Source of the DNA: Craterostigma plantagineum
Lineage: Eukaryota; Streptophyta; Magnoliopsida; Lamiales; Linderniaceae
Direction of reading: 5' to 3'
Assembly (NCBI GenBank): GCA_027422505.1
Contig: JAPQWV010000308.1
Coordinates: 558,001-622,000 of the forward strand
DNA length: 64,000 nucleotides
In this document: positions 28,470 to 39,259 of the stretch, piece by piece
How positions within the stretch are numbered: position 1 is the first letter of the stretch
How the letters are laid out: each line of letters begins with the position of its first letter
Translations under genes and position numbers: made by a program
Notes under the pieces: model-generated
The model's database searches: none
Told to the model about the DNA's origin: nothing
Seen by the model: only the letters and a program-made list of their open reading frames with translations

Positions 28470-29085
28470 ATGAGATGTTTTATTAGAGTAAGTTCGAATA
28501 ATGAGATTAATTTATTAAATATTTTTCTACTGTAATTCGAACAATTCGAATTAATTCGAACATAATCGACTTTATTCGAACCTACTCGAGTAGATTCAAA
28601 TATACTCGAATTATTATAATAATTATTTATTAATTTTTTTTATTAATAGAACATATTCAAAAATTAATTTCACAAAATTCGAATAATATTCGAATTTTTT
28701 TTATTATTTATTTTTTTATTTTTATTTTTATTTAATTCGAATATATTTCGAATTATTCGAATTATTCGAATGATTTTATTATTTAATTTTTTATTTTTTT
28801 TATTTAATTCGAATATAATTCGAATTATTCGAATTATTCGAATTATTTTATTTAATTTTTAATTTTTATTTTTACTTAATTCGAATATAATTCGAATTAT
28901 TCGAATTATTCGAATTATTTTATTATTTTTATTTTTATTTAATTCGAATATAATTCGAATTATTCGACTTATTCGAATTATTTAATTCTGTTTTTTGCAC
29001 TTTTTTTGTTTTTTAAAATTTTCATTTATTGGAACCTATTCGAACATTCCTATTAATTCGAATAGTACTCTTCGAATATTATTCG
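28470..29085. repeat. Dense ATTCGAATTATTCGAA repeat region
   Basis: About 600 bases in which the palindrome TTCGAA recurs many times in ATTCGAATTATTCGAATTAT-like runs separated by T/A-rich spacers. Four longer units of roughly 70-80 bases are recognisable between 28720 and 28990 (each: T-rich spacer, AATTCGAATATAATTCGAA, ATTCGAATTATT). It lies just upstream of the transposase reading frame. Confidence 0.85.
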
Positions 29086-29876
29086 AAGATAAAAAAAAAA
29101 AAAAAACAGCGAGACGGAACTTCGACTCCACACTGAAATTCTCTCAGTATCTGAAACCCCATGTAAATTAAACATACCCATGACGAAAGCTACACTAAAT
29201 ACCATGAAATGTAAGTTAAAACTCGACTATTTGTTGAAATAAGAACTCACCTCTCAAGAAATGAATATTAGTTCGAGCTTCGAGCTGTTGCGTCGGAGGT
29301 TCGAGATGTTTAACCGTTATTTCGAGCTTAGATCTAGTATAAAGATTCACTTGAATGGAATATGGTGAGTAAATGAGAGGTTGTTTGATGGATCGATGGA
29401 ATGAAATGGCGGAGTAAATGAGATGTTCTTTGATCGATGGTGGTTGGTACTGTGGTTGGTACTGGAGGGAATAATAAATGATAAAATATTAAAAAAATTA
29501 GCTAAAAGTATATTAGAGAGTTAATTACTTATCTAATTAATTGGATCCCTTCGATTTAATAAAAATACTGACAATCCCTTTTTTTTAATATGAACAAAAA
29601 TTAATCCCTTTTGTTAAATTGTCCCTCCCATCTGAGCCTCTGAGACGGAGAGGGATTGATTCGTAATGTCGGATAACTAAAAGGGCGCATTCTATACAAA
29701 CGCTACGGGTCGATTTGATATTCCTAAAACTATTGTGGGTCGAGTTCATATATGAAAACTGCTGTCACCAACGCCATTTCAACATTATTTATTTTTTATG
29801 TCCTCAGCCCAGCCGTACTTCTGAGACTTGTCTAAATTTAGCGTGAATCGAATCCCAAACCACATTTTAAGGTTAG

Positions 29877-30185
29877 AAAAAAAAAAAAAAAAAAAAATCG
29901 GCTAGCCCGCCCCCGGCCCGTCAAGCCCGCGGCCCCGTGCGGGGCCGGCCTAAACTTTGTAGGGGTGTTTTGGTCAGATCAAATATTTGATCCTTTCCTC
30001 TAAACTTAAAAGATATTGGATCCTTAAAACCGAAATTTCTACTGACAGGGGTTGAATCATGTTTTAAAACATAAAAGAGAGTCTGATTCATAAAAGCCCC
30101 TAAAATATAACCCAACCCGCGCTTTTTGTGGGTCGAAGCGAGCCGGCCCGCGAGCCAGGGGCCGAATTGACGGGTCGGCTTCTTC
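29877..30185. mobile_element. Putative small non-autonomous DNA element with GC-rich inverted ends
   Basis: After an A-run (29877-29897) the sequence changes abruptly to GC-rich (GGCCCGTCAAGCCCGCGGCC, then CCGTGCGGGGCCGGCC). About 190 bases later it ends with a GC-rich block whose reverse complement (GACCCGTCAATTCGGCCCC, then CGCGGGCCGGCTC) is an imperfect copy of the left end. AT-rich interior. No protein. I could not identify a target duplication. Confidence 0.45.
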
Positions 30186-30316
30186 TAGCTTCACGGTCTG
30201 ACCGACCCGACCCTCGAGACAACCCCGTGTTTACCAAATCATCAAAATAAAATGCACAATAACACTTCCACTTAATTAAAGGAGAACTCAATTTTTTTTT
30301 ATTTCTATTACACGTT

Positions 30317-30604
30317 CTATGTCGTGATTTTAGGACAATTGGGCTTCTTGGGCATATCCCCACATCCGCCGATCTCGGGCTTGCACACCCTCGTGCAATG
30401 GCGCGAACAACAGCTGCTGCGAATGTATATATCGTCTATGTCCTCGCAGAAGCACATGTGGTTCGCAAAGCAGAGCTGAAAGCATTCCTGCTCTTCGTCC
30501 TTCCTACCGACGAATTCATTCCCTTCGCCGTACGCATTACTATATGCACCCAATAGTAGCGAAAGCACCATCACTACTAACATGAATAATGGCCGGCGAT
30601 TCAT
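30317..30604 (-). CDS. Small secreted cysteine-rich peptide
   Basis: Single-exon gene of 95 residues. Residues 1-25 form a signal peptide (MNRRPLFMLVVMVLSLLLG, then AYSNAYG). The mature part has ten cysteines in the pattern C-x3-C-x5-C-x-C-x11-CC-x3-C-x3-C-x6-C-x8-C, which suits five disulfides. Length and layout resemble plant defence or signalling peptides (thionin-like or gibberellin/snakin-like peptides also have many Cys), but the spacing matches none that I can name, so no function is assigned. A TATA-like CATATAAATTTAAAC lies about 85-95 bases upstream on the minus strand (around 30686-30700). The ATG at 30604 is the only one before the hydrophobic core. Confidence 0.75.
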   Translation of the reverse strand: MNRRPLFMLVVMVLSLLLGAYSNAYGEGNEFVGRKDEEQECFQLCFANHMCFCEDIDDIYIRSSCCSRHCTRVCKPEIGGCGDMPKKPNCPKITT

Positions 30605-30685
30605 CTTTCGATTTGTATGTTTTATATTTTGTTATTACTGATGGGGTTGATATGTGTAGTGATTTGGGGAAATTGGTGGGGGTTT

Positions 30686-30700
30686 AAATTTATATGATTT
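30686..30700 (-). promoter_or_regulatory. TATA-like element of the cysteine-rich peptide gene
   Basis: On the minus strand the sequence reads CATATAAATTTAAAC about 85-95 bases before the ATG at 30604, at a normal distance for a plant core promoter with a short leader. Confidence 0.45.
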
Positions 30701-31500
30701 TTTCTAAAGTTATGAATCTGATGTGTATTTCTATGCGTGGTACGTAAGGTATTATATTTGTATATGTGGTGAGGATAATAAAGAATATCTCGTTGACATA
30801 TTACGCTAAGGAGTGCCGTGGGAATTGACTCATTAATTGACTATTAAAGCACTTTAATTGAGAATATCGTGGATATTAATTATGATCAAGAAATAAGATA
30901 ACCCTTATCCAATGGTATACTATAAGAAAGTCGGTCACTCAAAAAATAGGTATATATTGAGACGAATTATACTCTCTTGCATTAAAATTCAAGATGGGAT
31001 AAATTGAGTTTCGGACTTGGTTCTATACTCCAAAGTTACAAAGATTTGGGTCGGCCCATGGGAATTGATGAAATACATAATATCATGAACTTGTAATTAT
31101 TTTTAAAAAAAATCAGTAGTATAATAATTTATAAATTTCTGATCAAGACATTATTTTTCGGTTAAAATATCAAAGTTTTAAACTACACATTTGGAAAAAC
31201 TTTTGTAACTTTTTAACGTTCAAACAGTGTGTTGTATGTACTTCATAACTATTTTTTTCCAATAAAGTATCAAGTCTTTGCTTATTATATTCCCACCTCT
31301 ATTAATTTTACAATAAAATTCCGACATTTATCTAATCTTATTTATATATATATGTATATATTAAAATTCCGACATTTATCCACTTTCTATTTCAGCAAAA
31401 AAAAAAATGATTATTTTTAAAATATGAATTGATATTAATACATCACTTAGCATAATGATCACTAATCAACCCACACTATACTTAGCATAATTTTTGTTTT

Positions 31501-31539
<39 letters not shown>
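31501..31539. repeat. (TA)n microsatellite
   Basis: A run of about 16 TA dinucleotides. Similar TA runs occur at 1242-1272, 2869-2908 and 39217-39246. Confidence 0.9.
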
Positions 31540-31847
31540 AGTCAATGGAATCATTGGCCAAGTAACTTCCAAAGCACGAAATGATTTATGTAATGTATTG
31601 GAATCAAGGTTTTAAAAACCGGACCGGACCGGACCGGCCGGAAATCCAGTCCGATTCTATTCCGGTTTTTTTTCCAGGTCCCAAGGTATCCCCACACAGT
31701 CCGGCTATGGGCTAACCGCCACACACTTCAGAGGTGGGACTAATCTCCGGGGTCAGATGGATACGTCCCAAATCCACCCAACGACGATAGCCATGGGCCA
31801 AACATGGGGACTCAAACCGGAATGAGCCAACGAGGCTTGGGCCCTTG

Positions 31848-31951
31848 GCTCTAGTGGCCAAGCTGAGACACTCAAAGTTCATGTGACTAGGAGGTCAAGG
31901 GTTCGAACCCTATCTCCCACATGACTTTGAGAACTTATTTAAAAAAAAAAA
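31848..31951 (+). mobile_element. tRNA-derived SINE-like fragment
   Basis: Contains a Pol III A-box-like TTGGCTCTAGTGGCC and, about 45 bases later, a good B box (GGTTCGAACCC), followed by CTCCCACATG and an A-rich tail (about 11 A). Internal promoter spacing and A-tail suggest a SINE, but no target duplication was found and no cloverleaf can be drawn. Confidence 0.4.
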
Positions 31952-32230
31952 GTAGAAAAGCAAATTACAGTATAAGGAAAGTAAGTGAATAAAGTTGTAT
32001 ATCGTTCAATGTGGTCCAATGGTAAAGTCTTGGGCTTTTATAAGGGTTATACAGTTCAGGCCCTAGTAATATTTTTAACTTTTGGTTCAGGCCCCATTCT
32101 AATTTCATTTAGGATAAAGGACCAACTTTTCGAAAAACTAAGCTGTCAGGCCCTAAAATGACGCAAAAAGATATGTTTAACCCTGACATATGCCAAAATT
32201 ACGCTGTATACCTAAATAATCCGTTCCAGC

Positions 32231-32543
32231 CAATTATAACAGTTCGGCGCTGAAAAAGGACACTTTCTTTCACTTGGATAACAACAGTCTTGTATTGAGT
32301 ACCATATGTCGTCTATTTAGTAACAAATGACGTCACAGAAGTAACACAACATTCTAAAATAATACCACTTCCTGCAACATCATTTGTTAATGTGTTACTG
32401 CAGGAATCGGTATTATTTTTGAATGATGTGGTACTTATGCGACTTCGTTTGTTACTAAATAGATGCCAGATGGTACTCAATACAAGACTGTTGTTATCCA
32501 AATGAGAGAAAGTGTTTTTTTCAGCGCAAAACTGTTATAATTG
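32231..32543. repeat. Foldback (long inverted repeat) of about 310 bp
   Basis: The left arm starts CAATTATAACAGTT and the right arm ends with its complement AACTGTTATAATTG. The arms, about 150 bases each, match closely over GCGCTGAAAAA, GGATAACAACAGTCTTGTAT, TGAGTACCAT and TATTTAGTAACAAA, with scattered mismatches. Transcription would give a long hairpin. No coding. Confidence 0.85.
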
Positions 32544-33175
32544 TTCTTGAACCCTCCACCCGACCATCCCCCCTGTTTTCCTAGACAAAAAAATCATCAT
32601 TATAGGGAGCAATGCTCGGTCAGTGGGAAAAAAGGATTCGATAGTCCGATGTAATAAATATGTCTGTTAATAACATTTAACTGTCGATAAGTAACGTCTT
32701 ATGACGTTAAAATAACACTTACGATTTTTACTGTAACAAATCAGTATAATTGTGTAACAGTTATAATTGTTCTTGAACCCTCCACCCGACCATCCCCCCT
32801 GTTTCCCTAGACAGAAAATTCATCATTATAGGGAGCAATGCTCCTATAATCGGTTACCAATTTTTAATCTCGAAACGTGTAATAAGATCAAAATGCTAAT
32901 GATTCGATCTTTTATAGGAGAACGCTAATGGTCGTCGCGTCGAGTTTAGGGTTTACGGTTTAGAATTTATGGTGTAATACCGCATGATGGAAAACAAAAC
33001 AAGGTGTTAACAATCGACTGTGCTCGATCAGTGTGAAAAATGGGATTCGATAGTTCGATTTAATAAATATGTCTGTTAAATAACATTTTACTATCGATAA
33101 GTAACGTCTTATGACGTTAAAGTAACACTTCCGGTTGTTACGGTAACAAATCAGTATAACTATGTAACATTAAAC
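32538..33175 (+). repeat. Direct repeat pair, second copy interrupted
   Basis: A unit starting TTCTTGAACCCTCCACCCGA and ending CAGTATAA..TGTAAC occurs at about 32544-32759. It recurs at 32771-32846 and, after a 175-bp insert, at 33022-33170 (GCTCGATCAGTG..., GTAACGTCTTATGACGTTAA...). The copies are about 90% alike by eye. Confidence 0.75.
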
Positions 33176-33726
33176 TGACGTCAAATACCATTCAAAAATC
33201 ACTTTTAAGGGTAATTTCGTCAAATCACAGTTTTGGGTCCTTTTCACTTAATTTTTCAAAAAAAGAGGTCCTTAAAACTAAAAAAATGTCTGACATGGCC
33301 TGATCCCTAATTTTAAAATTTTATGGGGCCTGACACAAAATTCCCCCTTTTATAATCCTCATATGTTTTTTTGTTTTTAAATTAACTAATGAATCAGGTT
33401 TTTATTTTTACTTACTTTTGACACCGAATTTTATAGTTTTAATTTCTGTAGCCCTTTGTATAATTTTGCAACTACCAATATAATTTACTTTATTTAATTT
33501 TGACCTTCAATTTTATAAAATTATAATATAGAAACAATTTAAATAAACATCTCTATAATCTGTATTATTTGGTTGATGCAATCACAAAAATATATTAAAT
33601 ATATTTATATATACCGGGTTTGACTCCGGTTTGATTCCGGTTTTATACCGGTTAAACCACTAAACCTTAAAACACTAAAATTTCCTGACCGGTACGAAAA
33701 CCCGATTTCATAATCATGATTGGAAT

Positions 33727-34607
33727 GTGGTGATGTGAATATTAAACTGTTTTGTTAGTCAATTTATACTAGTTGTTCTTATCCTGAAGTAGGTAAACAA
33801 TAGAGTTCCATATTGACTTTGGTTGTAGAAATCTACATAACTCGTTATTATTGAGATGTTTGATATAAAATAATCAATTTTCGCTTTAACTGATTAGGAT
33901 TAGGACAGTTAGGTTGCTTAAGTTGATTTGGGATATAACAATTATAAGTTCGACACTGCACAGTGCGAGATACATCCTACCGATAAGAAACAATAACGTG
34001 TGTAAAAAATGGCATCAATATATATTCAAAATCCAAATTGGAAAAAAACATTATATTCACTATCCAAGAATATACATCTTATATATAGATCGAAAAATAT
34101 TATGCCTGTGCCTACTTTTTATTTAAAAAATTATTCTTAATTGATTTACTATGTATGAATTGATTTAGTTGATAAATTTATCATAACTACCCTCTCATCC
34201 ACACTATATATACAGCTTCGTCATTTTTGACAAATAGAGCTATTCATACATCAACTATATATAATTAACACCATTAATCGCACAAGAAAAAATTGGTTTG
34301 TGATATAGATTGTCTCTCACTTATTTTATCATTTGTATGAAGTGGAGGTGATTTGATGATTATGATTATATCTTGATCGATCTAGCTGGAACTTTGATTA
34401 GTTACCGACTAATTCCAAAATAACTATCTTAATTCTCACATAATATGTATATCATATTAGCTAGTCGCTATCGTACCTTCTATTTATCTTTCAAACCATT
34501 AGGTAAAGCATTTATGACAACCCTTCTCAGTTCTCATGCGTAAAGAAATTAATCAAGCGGTTCCTGTATATTCCGAAGAAAAACTTTTGTGCAATTTTAT
34601 GATAACA
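33727..34607. other. AT-rich intergenic sequence, nothing recognised
   Basis: About 880 bases of AT-rich DNA with no convincing open frame, RNA gene or element border. Confidence 0.6.
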
Positions 34608-34624
34608 ATAATCCCCTAATAATC

Positions 34625-34996
34625 CCCTACTTTTTGCCTCTCCGTCATCCATCCGGAAGACTTGCCTCTCCCGACCCTTGGGTCGGGAGCCTTTTCTCCC
34701 GTGTAGAGCCTCAGTCCGATGAATATAAAAACCCAGAAGTTGCAGGCCACGTGAATAGCTTAATAGTTTTTTCTGTTATAAGTTCTTTAGTTCTTGTTCG
34801 TAGATAATGTGTTTTTATTTTCTGTCGGTTTTTGTCCCTTGTTGACCTTTTTTCTCCCCTCGTGGGAGTGTTGTGCTCCCTTGTCGGGTTGTGCTATTGC
34901 TCGGTTGTGAGATTTTGTTCTCCCAGTTGGCGATGTACCAGTGAGACCATTTGGGCCACTCAGTCTTTGTTATTTAATGAAAGCTAGAAAAAAAAT
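34625..34996 (+). mobile_element. 5'-truncated LINE 3' end with 17-bp target duplication
   Basis: Ends in an A-rich tail (34988-34996) and is flanked by AATAATCCCCTAATAAT on both sides (34608-34624 and about 34997-35013). The last 240 bases (from TTTTTTCTGTTATAAGTTCT through TTTGTTATTTAATGAAAGCT) match, with many substitutions, a second copy on the minus strand at 62221-62480. The conserved segment has the properties of a non-LTR retrotransposon 3' UTR; no coding part remains. Confidence 0.7.
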
Positions 34997-35013
34997 AATA
35001 ATCCCCTAATAAT

Positions 35014-36400
35014 AATATTAATAACAATAACTAAAAAAAGGCGGATACCATGCAAGACAAGACGTTCTACATTTGATCTCTTGTATGACGCCCTTCTTCA
35101 AATTCCGTCAATGGCATAACCATTAACTTGAAATTAATATAACAACTTTAAATTAATATAATCTAAGGAACATTTAATTTAATTCAATGGATAGTTATCT
35201 AGCCTTTTCGATCCAAAGACTTAATATGAGCAATATAAGGTTTTCATTTCATGACTGCTCCTAATTACTAACCGAGTATAAGCCAGCCAACTTAAACATA
35301 TCATATAGTAACCAATTATATGACCACTCCAACGATCGATTCGTTGCTATGTAAAATAATAATAGTATATATAAAAATAATATTTATAAAATAAGATATA
35401 TAAAAGTAATTTCAATTATATTCATATACAACTCATATTCAATTGAATGTGAAATGTACTCTTAAATTATTTCTTCTGATTTATAATAAATACATTAGGC
35501 ATCGTTTGACAATCTCGGCAATAGTTATCCTGCTATAATTCAACATTTTAAAAAATTAAAAAGTATTCGTCTGGAAAATGATATCTTATATCTTAAACCC
35601 ACCAATTAGTATCAATATAAGGCAGCTATAGCTCCTACTTAATGTGTAGTTGTGGAGCTTATTAAACCTTAATTGTCGAAGTACATTATTTTGTACCTAA
35701 TGCATATATAGCCTTTCTGCCATATAAACAATGTTGGGAAAATAAAAAAAAAAAAAAACAAGATAATGCTTTTATTATAGAAATTATAAGTATTATATAT
35801 TATCATTATCAATAATTAGGCTAACGAATCCCAGCTGCTTGCTTTTTATCTATGGACTTGGAGCACCTTAACTATGGAATTGTATAGTTTTCAATTGTTA
35901 TCTGCCAATGAGAATTGAAGTCAAGACATATTAAAGCATGATTGGACTATCGCATGCACACGTTTCATCCCTTACATCAATCATGTTCTCACCATTCGCC
36001 TTCGAATGGTCAAACTCTTCCATTTTAAGAATAAATAAATAAACAGTTCGGATATGTTTTTTATATGTCCATTTAAGAATAAATAAATCGTAAAAATGTG
36101 TTCGTCAATTAAATAACTTGAGCGATTATATCCCAAATAATTGCCTAACCCTTTCAAAGCTAAGGTCGAAAGACCGAGGACAGACAACTATAGCTTCTTT
36201 CAATTATTTAAACATGTAGCATTCCCTTGTACAATATGTGTTGTACGTTACTTGCTAATGACTAAAGTATAAACAACGTGAAATTTGGAATTACAAATTA
36301 TTTATTCAATTCCGTAGTAACAGCCATAAAAGAATATTACTAAAACCACCCAAAAACAACCTACCCACACACTTCATATAAACCATTTGCAACTCTACTC
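35014..36400. other. AT-rich upstream region of the pectin methylesterase gene
   Basis: No gene seen. Only short AT-rich open frames. The last 100 bases before 36493 form the core promoter and leader of the PME gene. Confidence 0.5.
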
Positions 36401-36409
36401 AAAATTTTC

Positions 36410-36420
36410 CTATATATAGG
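36410..36420 (+). promoter_or_regulatory. TATA box of the PME gene
   Basis: CCTATATATAGG lies about 75 bases upstream of the ATG at 36493, followed by an A/C-rich leader typical of plant 5' UTRs (CAAACAAAAGCC). Confidence 0.65.
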
Positions 36421-36492
36421 CATCAACTCAAACCAAGAATAACGCCAAACAAAAGCCTAAACAAAACACTCCCAAAAATTAGGGAAAAAAAA

Positions 36493-38426
36493 ATGAATCT
36501 AGCAATCCTATTAACAACCCTTATCCTCGTCACCATCTCTTCCCTCAACACTTGCCTTCTTGCCACGTCACCCAACTTCGAGGCACTATGCCAACACACA
36601 CCCTACCCAAAGACATGCGACTACCACATGTCCGAAAACCCTAACCCAAAAACAAATAGAGCCGCCACCACCATGGACGACTTCCTAAACCTATGCAAGC
36701 TACGAACCCTAGCGAAGCTAACCCACGCCCTGAGCCGCATGAGCCCCCTCGGACGCACGCGCCGAACCCCCAAGGAGTCGGCCGCGTGGGCCGACTGCAT
36801 CGAGCTCTACTACCTAGCGGTCCACAAGATCAACCGCACGCTCGAGCCCGCATGCTCGGGCTCGGACGCACAGACGTGGCTCAGCACTGCCCTGACCAGC
36901 CTCGAGACGTGCCTGGACGGCTTCGCCGACCTAAACATCGATAATAATGACAAAAATATCCTCGCATCAATGGCCGACGCCAATAACCTCACCGAGCTCG
37001 TGAGCAACGCACTGTACTTGAACCGTGGTGGCTCGCATGCCAGGCCCACAGGCGAGGTGGGCGGAGGGTTCCCGAGGTGGGTCCGGCCAGGGACCCGCAG
37101 GCTCCTGCAGTCGGGTAGCGGAGGCCCGAGACCCGATGCCATGGTGGCTCAGGACGGGTCGGGGAATTACAGGACCGTGGGTGCGGCTATCGCGGGGGCG
37201 GGAAAGGGGTCTCCGGGCGGGAGGTACGTGATTTACGTGAAGCAAGGGGTGTATAGGGAGAACGTTGTCATTGGGAAGGGTTTGAGAAATATTATGATTT
37301 ATGGGGATGGTATTGGAAAGACCGTTATTACAGGGAGCAGGAGCGTCGGCGGCGGTTCGACCACGTTTAATTCTGCCACCTTTGGTAAGTAAGAATTTTG
37401 AGTACTTTTTTATGTCAGGGGAATGCCATTTTTTATCTCTAGTGTTTGGGTAGGAGCCTAGCCTAGTCTGCACAAAAGTCCAAACTAAACGTTAAATTAA
37501 TTAATCAGTGCAGATGACTAAAAATGACATTTTGGAACAAGTGGGATCAAACGTAGTATTCTTCCATTTTTATGTACAATTACTTTATTGTTTTGTGTGT
37601 TTAGTTGAATTATTGGCTAAGAACTTGAAATTTAATGATGCTATTTGTAAAAGTTACCTAGGTAATGAAAGCAATTGTGCCCTACATATAGGATAACTGG
37701 ATAACACTATGGACTTGTTCAAATTAGTATTTCCCGATAATTACAGCGGTAGTTGGCGACGGATTCATCGCCCGGGGTATCACCTTCCGCAACACGGCGG
37801 GTCCCGGAAACCACCAGGCCGTGGCCCTACGGTCGGGGTCGGATCTATCCGTGTTCTACCAATGCAGCTTCGAGGGATACCAGGACACGCTCTACGTCTA
37901 CTCCGACAGGCAGTTCTACAAAAATTGCGACGTCTACGGAACGGTTGACTTCATCTTCGGGAACGCCGCGGTCGTCCTCCAGGACTGCAACATCTACGCG
38001 CGGGACCCGCCCAACAGGATCAACACTATCACGGCCCAGGGTCGAACCGACCCGAACCAGAACACGGGCATATCGATCCACAACTGTCGGGTCGCCCCGG
38101 CCTCGGGCCTCGGGCCGACAGTCAGGACCTACCTAGGCCGACCTTGGAAGCAGTACTCGCGCACGGTGGTCGTGAGGACGTCCCTGGGCGGGCTTATCGA
38201 CCCGGCGGGATGGCTGCCGTGGAGCGGGAATTTTGCCCTGAATACGCTGTACTACGGAGAGTATGGGAATACGGGTCCCGGGTCGGGCACGAGTCGACGG
38301 GTCGGGTGGAAGGGTTACCACGTTATTACGAGCGCTTCCATGGCATCGCAGTTCACGCCGGGGAGCTTCATAGCTGCCAATTCTTGGCTGCCTGAGACTA
38401 ATGTGCCGTACACTGCTGGCCTTTGA
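36493..38426 (+). CDS. Pectin methylesterase with N-terminal inhibitor domain (type I PME precursor)
   Basis: Two exons, 36493-37384 and 37747-38426, giving 523 residues. It de-esterifies cell-wall homogalacturonan. Residues 1-25 are a signal peptide; a PMEI-like pro-domain with conserved cysteines follows (C33, C42 region, C...ADCIELY). The basic processing site RRLLQ near residue 200, typical of subtilase cleavage, separates the catalytic domain. Catalytic landmarks: GVYRENV, QAVALR, YQDTLYVYSDRQFYKNC, GTVDFIFGNAAVVLQDC with catalytic Asp, and LGRPWKQYSRTVV. The C-terminus GYHVITS...NSWLPETNVPYTAGL is normal. Coding GC content is far above the surroundings. Neighbourhood and structure resemble Arabidopsis PME17 (At2g45220), which is an inference. 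Confidence 0.95.
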
Positions 38427-39210
38427 TTGGTAGATTTAGTTCAGTTGTTAGCTTAATAATGTTATTTGCATAATATATATATCGTTAAATTGCAGTGGAC
38501 TTTGAATTGTACTAAAGTAGAGTTTGTTTGATTGCACACGAATTGGCATAAAGTTGTATACTCCGTCAAGATCGTCTGCGTTATTGTAAAAAACTGAAAA
38601 AGAATCCATATAATGTTAAGATAACTCTAGATCGCATTGTCGAGTTTGATTAGTAATACAAACATACGATATGACCCCCGAAATCATGTGAATGTTTCAA
38701 AATTCGGTCAAACATGATGGCACTGCATGCATTATAAATAACCACATCACGTATAGTTGTTATCTAGTGTGTAAACTATTATTGAAAGTGTTTATTAAAT
38801 AGTGAATGATAGATAGGTCAGGAACCCATCCAACTTTGTTACAAAATTAAATATGAAGTTTTTTAAATACCCCAAGTACATACCACTGTTAACACTTCAC
38901 TCTTGTATGTTTCTCGCTTCAATATAAATTATTTAACAAAATTATCGTTGTACAAGGTGCCGCAGATGAAAAATTAGGCCAAGGATGAGGGAGAATTACT
39001 AAACTCTTGAATAATTGGTTTGCCCACGTGGACATTTTAGCTTGCTTGATTACCAAGTTTCCTCCTTTTGTGGACATCAGAGATTTCATAATAAAATTAC
39101 ATTCTACAGTTTCTCTCCAATTCTATATTTACGACACGATTCGATGAAGAGTTTTACTTGAAAGCTCTTGATTTAATCAATCGTTATATCTAAGGTTTCA
39201 CGCCATTTTC
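38427..39210. other. PME 3' flank, no gene
   Basis: About 780 bases of AT-rich sequence. Nothing beyond the PME 3' UTR was recognised. Confidence 0.55.
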
Positions 39211-39212
39211 GT

Positions 39213-39257
<45 letters not shown>

Positions 39258-39259
<2 letters not shown>

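Larger units (their letters stand above)
22848..29582. mobile_element. Kaonashi-like Mutator-family element (MULE) with ULP1-like gene; borders approximate
   Basis: Unit of about 6.7 kb made of a ULP1-like protease gene (plus strand, 23123-25926) and a mudrA-type transposase (minus strand, 28440-27217) arranged tail to tail, with TTCGAA-rich AT spacers on both sides and between them. Plant MULEs that carry a C48 protease gene are known as Kaonashi or KI elements. Long terminal inverted repeats were not found. A 10-bp inverted match, AAGGGATTGT at 22848-22857 and its complement ending near 29580, could mark the ends, but the flanks show no clear target duplication, so borders are uncertain. 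A C-rich region at 22967-23110 lies just before the protease gene. Confidence 0.7.
31605..33718. mobile_element. hAT-like non-autonomous element with 8-bp target duplication
   Basis: ATTGGAAT occurs at 31597-31604 and again at 33719-33726, directly flanking the unit. The left end starts CAAGGTTTTAAAAACCGGACC and the right end, read inward, starts CATGATTATGAAATCGGG and continues into CCGG-rich blocks (ACCGGTTAAACC, ATTCCGGTTTTATACCGG). Subterminal CCGGTTT/AACCGG motifs on both ends and an 8-bp duplication fit the hAT superfamily. The interior has no transposase and contains a tRNA-like SINE fragment, a foldback sequence and direct repeats, so it is composite. Confidence 0.55.

Noticed and set aside
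22848..29582. Confident terminal inverted repeats and target duplication for the MULE
   Set aside because: Only a 10-bp inverted match was seen and the flanks do not repeat, so the borders are given as approximate.
31848..31951. A functional second tRNA gene
   Set aside because: A and B boxes are present, but no acceptor stem or anticodon stem can be drawn; it fits a SINE-type remnant better.
36810..37473. Antisense open frames in the PME first exon
   Set aside because: They mirror GC-rich PME codons; the sense strand has a full PME with all motifs.
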